Source: Bacilli bacterium
GTDB taxonomy: Bacteria; Bacillota_I; Bacilli_A; RF39; UBA660
Direction of reading: 5' to 3'
Length of the DNA stretch: 64,000 bases
Assembly: GCA_022009835.1 (NCBI GenBank)
Contig: CP091726.1
Coordinates: forward strand, 372,001 to 436,000
The position numbers and the translations under genes are program-made. Under the pieces are notes generated by a model that was not told where the DNA came from, ran no database searches, and worked only from the letters and a program-made list of their open reading frames with translations. Of the stretch, positions 60,088 to 64,000 are shown in pieces (the first letter of the stretch is position 1; each line of letters opens with the position of its first letter).

Positions 60088-60810
60088 ATGAAAAAAATTA
60101 ATGTATTATTTATTATTGTAGGTATTATTTCTTTTTTAGTAGCGGGTTATATTATTACGGATAAGATATTGGCAAGAAATATTAATGTAGAGATAGATGA
60201 AGAGAAAGAACTTGGGACCGCTAATGAATATTTGGCAAAAATTGGTTCTCCACTTGGATGGCTTATTGTTAAAGAGGGTATCAATATGCAGGATGATAAT
60301 GGTAAGTATAAGCCTAGATATAATTATGATTATTTAAATAGTATAGAAAAATAAACAGTTATTTACGATGGAATATATTTTTAAGTTATCCTGATTATAT
60401 GGATGAGTTTGTAGTGTTATCAGCGGGTGATTATAAAAAGATTGATGTATCTCCTACTGATGATTTTTACTATTGCTTATTTAGATTATAATGTTTTTTT
60501 AATAGGTATTATAATGAATTATTTGGTAAGGATTTTTAATATTGATAAGGCTAAAAAGGGTAATACTAAGTATGATAAGAATTATGTTTATTATGATAAT
60601 AGACGTCCTGGTAGTAATGGTGTATATGTTTCTATGATTACTAGTGATAAGGTTTGGTATAAGAATGGTGAGTATATTGCTAATGTTAAGGTAACTTATA
60701 GTACTAGATTAGCGGACATTATTGGTGTAAGTGATAGTACTGGTATTGTTACTTATATTAAGAATAGTGATAATGCTATTATATTAAGGTCATTTATATT
60801 AGAGAAGTAA
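60088..60810 (+). CDS. Hypothetical single-helix exported protein
   Basis: Not recognised. MKKINVLFIIVGIISFLVAG is a signal/anchor helix; the outer domain of about 215 residues includes KEGINMQDDNGKYKPRYNYD, FVVLSAGDYKKIDVSPTDDF and DNRRPGSNGVYVSMI. No Cys motif or LPxTG. Frame breaks at A6 near 60,347, T5 60,378-60,382, T5 near 60,464, T7 near 60,492 and T5 near 60,533. The stop is directly followed by RNA element copy B. Confidence 0.5.
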
Positions 60811-60812
60811 TT

Positions 60813-60957
60813 GAAGGTACGAGAGTATCTTTTTTTAAATAGAGAAAAAATAGGGGTTAGAAAGTATTCACTGTGAATATGATATCTTATGATTATTTAT
60901 GAATAGACTATAGGCTATTCGTAAGAAGAAAAAGATGATGACTTTTTCTTCACTTTT
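60813..60957 (+). ncRNA. Structured intergenic RNA element, copy B (upstream of rpsB)
   Basis: Second copy of the element at 57,036. Stem 1 AAGGTAC-GAGA-GTATCTT (60814-60831) followed by five or more T; stem 2 TATTC-ACTGT-GAATA (60865-60879); stem 3 TTATGAATAG (60897-60906) with CTATTCGTAA (60915-60924), one G-U; stem 4 AAGAAAAAG (60926-60934) with CTTTTTCTT (60942-60950), of different sequence from copy A but still fully paired. Stem 1 begins three bases after the upstream stop and can serve as its terminator. Confidence 0.6.
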
Positions 60958-61124
60958 TAAATATAAAATATAGTAAAATTGTTTACTTATTTGGCATAAT
61001 ATGATAATATATATATGGCTTTTTCCAAAAAATATACACAAATATTGATTTAATTATCCTAGTGCCTTATGGTGGATGTTAGAGAAGAGATATTTGGAAG
61101 CAAAACGAAAGGAGAGTGTTTAAT
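60958..61124 (+). promoter_or_regulatory. rpsB promoter and leader
   Basis: TTTACT (60982-60987), 17 bases, TAATAT (61005-61010) with TGA in front is a likely promoter, leaving a leader of about 105 bases before rpsB. The leader contains CCTAGTGCCTTATGGTGGA (from about 61,058), which may form the autoregulatory S2-binding structure; no fold was computed. GAAAGGAGAG is the ribosome site. Confidence 0.5.
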
Positions 61125-62062
61125 ATGACAGTAGTATCAATGAGCTATTTGTTAGAAGCAGGAGTTCACTTTGGTCATCAAACTAAAAGATGGAATCCTA
61201 AAATGAAAGAGTATATTTATAACTCTAGAGATGATATTTATATCATAGACTTACAAAAGACAGTTGCTAAAATAGAAGAAGCTTATGAAGCTTTAAATAA
61301 AATTGCCGCTGATGGAGGAAAGGTTCTATATGTAGGAACTAAGAAACAAGCACAAGAAGTATGTAAAGAAGAAGCTGAAAGAAGTAATATGTATTATATG
61401 ACTGAAAGATGGTTAGGTGGTACATTAACTAACTTTAGGACTATCAGAAGAAGAGTAAATCGTCTTGAAGAAATTGAAAAGATGGAAAAAGATGGTACTT
61501 TTGATAGATTACCTAAGAAAGAAGTAGTAGGACTTAAGAAGGAATATGAAAAGTTAAATAAGAACTTATGTGGTATTAGAGAAATGACTAAATTACCTCA
61601 AGCTATTATTATTGTAGATTCTACTAAAGAATATAATGCAATAAGAGAAGCTAAAAAGTTAGGTATTCCAGTATTTGGTCTTATCGACACTAATTGTGAT
61701 CCTGATGATGTAGATTATGTACTTCCTGGAAATGATGATGCTGTAAGAAGTATTAAAGTTGTACTTGGTTCTTTAACTAATGCTATTATTGAAGCTAATG
61801 GTGGAACAATTGTTGATTATGTAAGTGAAGATGATAAAAAACCTTCTAAAGAAAAGTCTTTTACTAAAAAAGATAAAAAAGAAGTAAAAGAAGAGAAGGA
61901 AGAAAAGACTGTTACTGTGAAAGAAGAAATTAAAGAAGAAAAGCCAGAATTAGATTTAAATATCTTAACAGTAACTGAACTTAGAGACCTTGCTAAGAAA
62001 AAGAGAAATTAAAGGTTACTCTAAAATGAAAAAAAGAAGAATTAATTGAAAATTTAAAATAA
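61125..62062 (+). CDS. rpsB: Ribosomal protein S2 with C-terminal SAP/Rho-N-like extension
   Basis: Small-subunit protein S2, starting MTVVSMSYLLEAGVHFGHQT, with RWLGGTLTNFRTIRRRV and GLIDTNCDPDDVDYVLPGNDDA. S2 is complete by about residue 225; a Lys/Glu-rich linker then leads to NILTVTELRDLAKKREIKGYSKMKKEELIENLK after repair, a SAP or Rho N-terminal-like helical motif not usual in S2. Frame breaks near the end at A5 61,998-62,002 and A run near 62,032 each need fewer bases; without them the protein would stop at 62,012. It ends at TAA 62,062, overlapping the tsf ribosome site. Confidence 0.95.
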
Positions 62063-62073
62063 GGAGGAATACT

Positions 62074-62947
62074 ATGATTACTGCTAATATGGTAAAAGAA
62101 TTAAGAGAAACTACAGGTGCTGGAATGTTAGACTGTAAGAAGGCTCTTACTGAAACAAATGGTAATATGGAAGAAGCTATTACTTGGCTTAGAGAGAAGG
62201 GTATTTCTAAAGCTGCTAAAAAGCAGACTAGAATTGCTGCTGAAGGACTTGCAAAAGCTGTATTCGATGGTAATAAGGCTGTAATTGTTGAAGTTAATTC
62301 AGAGACAGATTTTGTTGCTAAAAATCCAGAATTTACTGGTTTAGTTGAAGCTATTGCTAATGCTATTTTAAATAGTGGTGTTAAGTCTATGGAAGAGGCT
62401 ATGAAATTAGAAGTTAATGGTAATACTATTGAAAATCTAATTGTAGATAAGACTGCTACTATTGGGGAAAAATTATCATTTAGAAGATTTGAATTAATTG
62501 AAAAAGAAGATAATCAAGTATTTGGTACTTATTCACATATGGGTGGAAAAATTGTTACTTTAGCTGTTTTAGAAGGAACAGATGAAGAAGTAGCTAAAGA
62601 TGTTGCTATGCAAATAGCCGCTATGAGACCTTTATATTTAGATAAAGATTCTGTACCTGCTGATAGAGTAGAGAAAGAAAGAGAAATCTTAACTGAACAA
62701 GCTGAAAACGAAGGTTTAGATGCAAATAAACTTCCTATGATTGTTAATGGTAGATTAAATAAATTCTATGAAGAAGTATGTCTATTAGATCAAGGCTTTG
62801 TTAAGGAAAATAAAAATGAAAGTATCTAAATATGTAGAAAGTAAGAATATGAAAGTATTATCTTTCGTAAGATATGAAGTTGGCGAAGGTATGGAAAAGA
62901 AAGAAGAAAACTTTGCTGATGAAGTAGCTAAACAAATTAATGGTTAA
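62074..62947 (+). CDS. tsf: Elongation factor Ts
   Basis: Nucleotide exchange factor for EF-Tu. MVKELRETTGAGMLDCKKAL at the start is the UBA-like domain signature; NSETDFVAKNPEF and HMGGKIVTLAVLEGTDEEVA follow. About 290 residues. One frame break at A5 62,812-62,816; after repair the end is YEVGEGMEKKEENFADEVAKQ. Paired with rpsB as usual. Confidence 0.97.
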
Positions 62948-62974
62948 AAAGAAACGTTATTGTTTCTTTTTTTT
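62946..62974 (+). terminator. Terminator of rpsB-tsf
   Basis: AAAAAGAAAC and GTTTCTTTTT around GTTATT, followed by more T. Confidence 0.9.
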
Positions 62975-63015
62975 CTTTAGGGTGGTAATATATAGCGTTA
63001 AATATTGTGTATAAT

Positions 63016-63055
63016 AAAAAAAGTAGATTAATTTTATTTTTAATCTACTTTTTTT
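63016..63055. terminator. Bidirectional terminator
   Basis: AAAAAAAGTAGATTA and TAATCTACTTTTTTT form a perfect 15-base inverted repeat that overlaps the end of the minus-strand zinc-ribbon gene. Confidence 0.85.
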
Positions 63056-63590
63056 CCACAATTTTCACAAAATTTGGCATTTTTCTTTAGTTTAACGCCA
63101 CAACCTAGGCAATATTTTTCTGAACTATTATTGGTGTTATCATTAATAGGACCAGTTGGATTTACTTCGATATTTTTGTCATAAACATATTTATCAGAGA
63201 AACCAAAGATTATTATCATGATGTAATTAAATAAGGCTCCTAGTAAGGCTGTTGGCATAGTGTTTATTTTCATTTTTTTTGCTAGATTCCAGAAGATGCA
63301 GAAATAAGTAAAGGTACTAGCAAGATTGGTTATGATACTTAAGCCATCTATTTTAAGAATACTTAAAATACTGCCTGATATTGCTATTAAAAAAAACCAC
63401 CAATTTAGACCTGCTACTTCAGTAAGTGTGTAGGTGTTGTAAAATGGGATAATGGCCTCCCAACCATTTTTGCCAGCTTTTTTAAATAATTTCCATAAGG
63501 CTATTGTATATATGACATATATGGTTACTACGGCAATAATAGCAATGATAGCTCCACTAAATAAAAAAATGTAAATAAAGCGTATTCCAT
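63040..63590 (-). CDS. Membrane protein with C-terminal zinc ribbon (DUF5684-like)
   Basis: About 183 residues. Four hydrophobic segments, the second followed by KNGWEAIIPFYNTYTLTEVAG, a block seen in DUF5684-type membrane proteins; the C-terminus is a zinc ribbon (YCLGCGVKLKKN, FCENCGKKVD). One frame break at the A7 run 63,562-63,568 (needs two fewer or one more). GGAGTAA precedes the start. Function unknown. The three-Cys-pair layout matches other zinc-ribbon membrane proteins of this genome, such as the gene at 17,312. Confidence 0.65.
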
Positions 63591-63717
63591 AATTTACTCC
63601 TTTCTTTTAATAATATATCAAAGAATATAAATAATTACAATATATTTTATAGTTATGTTAATTTTATTTACTTTTTTTAATAGTTAGTGTTTATTATAAT
63701 TATTGTTTGTTTTTTTC

Positions 63718-63746
63718 TTGATTAATGGGGAAATTTAATATATAAT
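63718..63746 (+). promoter_or_regulatory. Promoter of gpmI
   Basis: TTGATT (63718-63723), 17 bases, TATAAT (63741-63746). Confidence 0.75.
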
Positions 63747-63770
63747 TATATAGAAGAATAGGTGATTAAA

Positions 63771-64000
63771 ATGAAGAAAATATTACTTTGTATTATGGAT
63801 GGTGTAGGATTATCTAAGAATAAGAAATATAATGCTGTAATGGCTGCAGATACGCCTTTTTTAGATAAATTGTGGAAGAAGTATCCTCATAGTACTCTTG
63901 CTGCTTCTGGAGTAGAAGTTGGATTGCCTAGAGGACAAATGGGTAATTCTGAAGTTGGACATACTAATATAGGGGCTGGGCGTATTGTATATCAGTCACT
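63771..64000 (+). CDS. gpmI: 2,3-bisphosphoglycerate-independent phosphoglycerate mutase, N-terminal part
   Basis: Glycolytic enzyme interconverting 3- and 2-phosphoglycerate; the 3' end is outside the window. LLCIMDGVGLSKNKKYN supplies the first metal Asp, DTPFLDKLWKKYPHSTL the family block, and GQMGNSEVGHTNIGAGR contains the catalytic Ser near residue 60. The start at 63771 follows AGGTGAT. Intact so far. Confidence 0.95.
   Translation, partial: MKKILLCIMDGVGLSKNKKYNAVMAADTPFLDKLWKKYPHSTLAASGVEVGLPRGQMGNSEVGHTNIGAGRIVYQS

Noticed and set aside
60813..61124. T-box or known riboswitch upstream of rpsB
   Set aside because: The T-box antiterminator consensus and other familiar conserved cores are not present.
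1..64000. Mycoplasma-type genetic code (TGA = Trp)
   Set aside because: TGA ends many genes, including overlapping ATGA junctions, and Trp uses TGG throughout.
1..64000. Mass pseudogenisation
   Set aside because: The breaks hit essential genes and are almost all in homopolymers; flanking codons, ribosome sites and overlaps are well preserved.
1..64000. tRNA, rRNA or CRISPR arrays
   Set aside because: No tRNA-like TTCGAAT/TTCAAAT arms with matching stems, no rRNA stretches and no regularly spaced direct repeats were found.

Overview
This is a very A+T-rich stretch of a low-GC Bacillota chromosome, most likely an uncultured gut-type Bacilli lineage. TGA acts as a stop at gene ends and TGG encodes Trp, so the code is the ordinary bacterial one, not the Mycoplasma one. 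The cell appears walled (murE, sortase, c-di-AMP cyclase/CdaR, NagZ-like glycosidase, polysaccharide deacetylase) and retains endospore genes (cotJB, cotJC, sspI).

One property colours the whole window: many genes, including ones that should be essential (dacA, typA, holA, hemW, ftsY, murE, rny, tsf), are interrupted by one-base frame breaks. Nearly all lie in A or T runs, most often a run of five where four restores the frame, or a run of seven that needs one fewer, two fewer or one more. Features are therefore given as whole reconstructed genes. Sequencing or assembly error is the simplest cause; transcriptional slippage is the alternative. These genes are not annotated as pseudogenes.

Layout: 1-5.9 kb, sortase end, cdaA-cdaR, a membrane protein and typA. 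5.9-8.0 kb (minus), two orphan genes and the cotJB-cotJC spore-coat pair. 8.2-10.7 kb, a pair of M16 peptidase-like genes. 10.7-17.25 kb, a GntR-controlled operon with two ABC transporters. 17.3-25.4 kb, zinc-ribbon/DUF4352 protein, cvpA, thioredoxin, twin membrane-anchored surface proteins, holA, sspI, hemW, mscS and an HD hydrolase. 25.4-29.4 kb, polysaccharide deacetylase, thioredoxin-fold proteins, trmL and an IS3-type insertion sequence.

29.5-51.4 kb is the most unusual region. A Tad-pilus-like set (CpaB, CpaF/TadA, TadB, TadC, Flp-like pilin, TadE-like, CpaE-like) is followed on the same strand by a Gram-positive type IV secretion set (two VirB2-like proteins, VirB6-like, PrgI, VirB4 split in two, an M23 peptidase, a possible VirB8-like protein, VirD4). 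The region starts with two large secreted Cys-rich proteins. It has no recognisable relaxase, integrase or attachment sites and lies among chromosomal genes, so it looks like a resident envelope or secretion machine rather than a complete conjugative element.

51.5-64 kb returns to housekeeping: rny, nagZ-like, ftsY, ylxM, a one-domain Clp-like AAA+ ATPase, murE, DUF1015, rpsB with an unusual C-terminal extension, tsf, a zinc-ribbon membrane protein (minus) and the start of gpmI. Two copies of a structured intergenic RNA element, with paired changes in their stems, lie upstream of murE and of rpsB.
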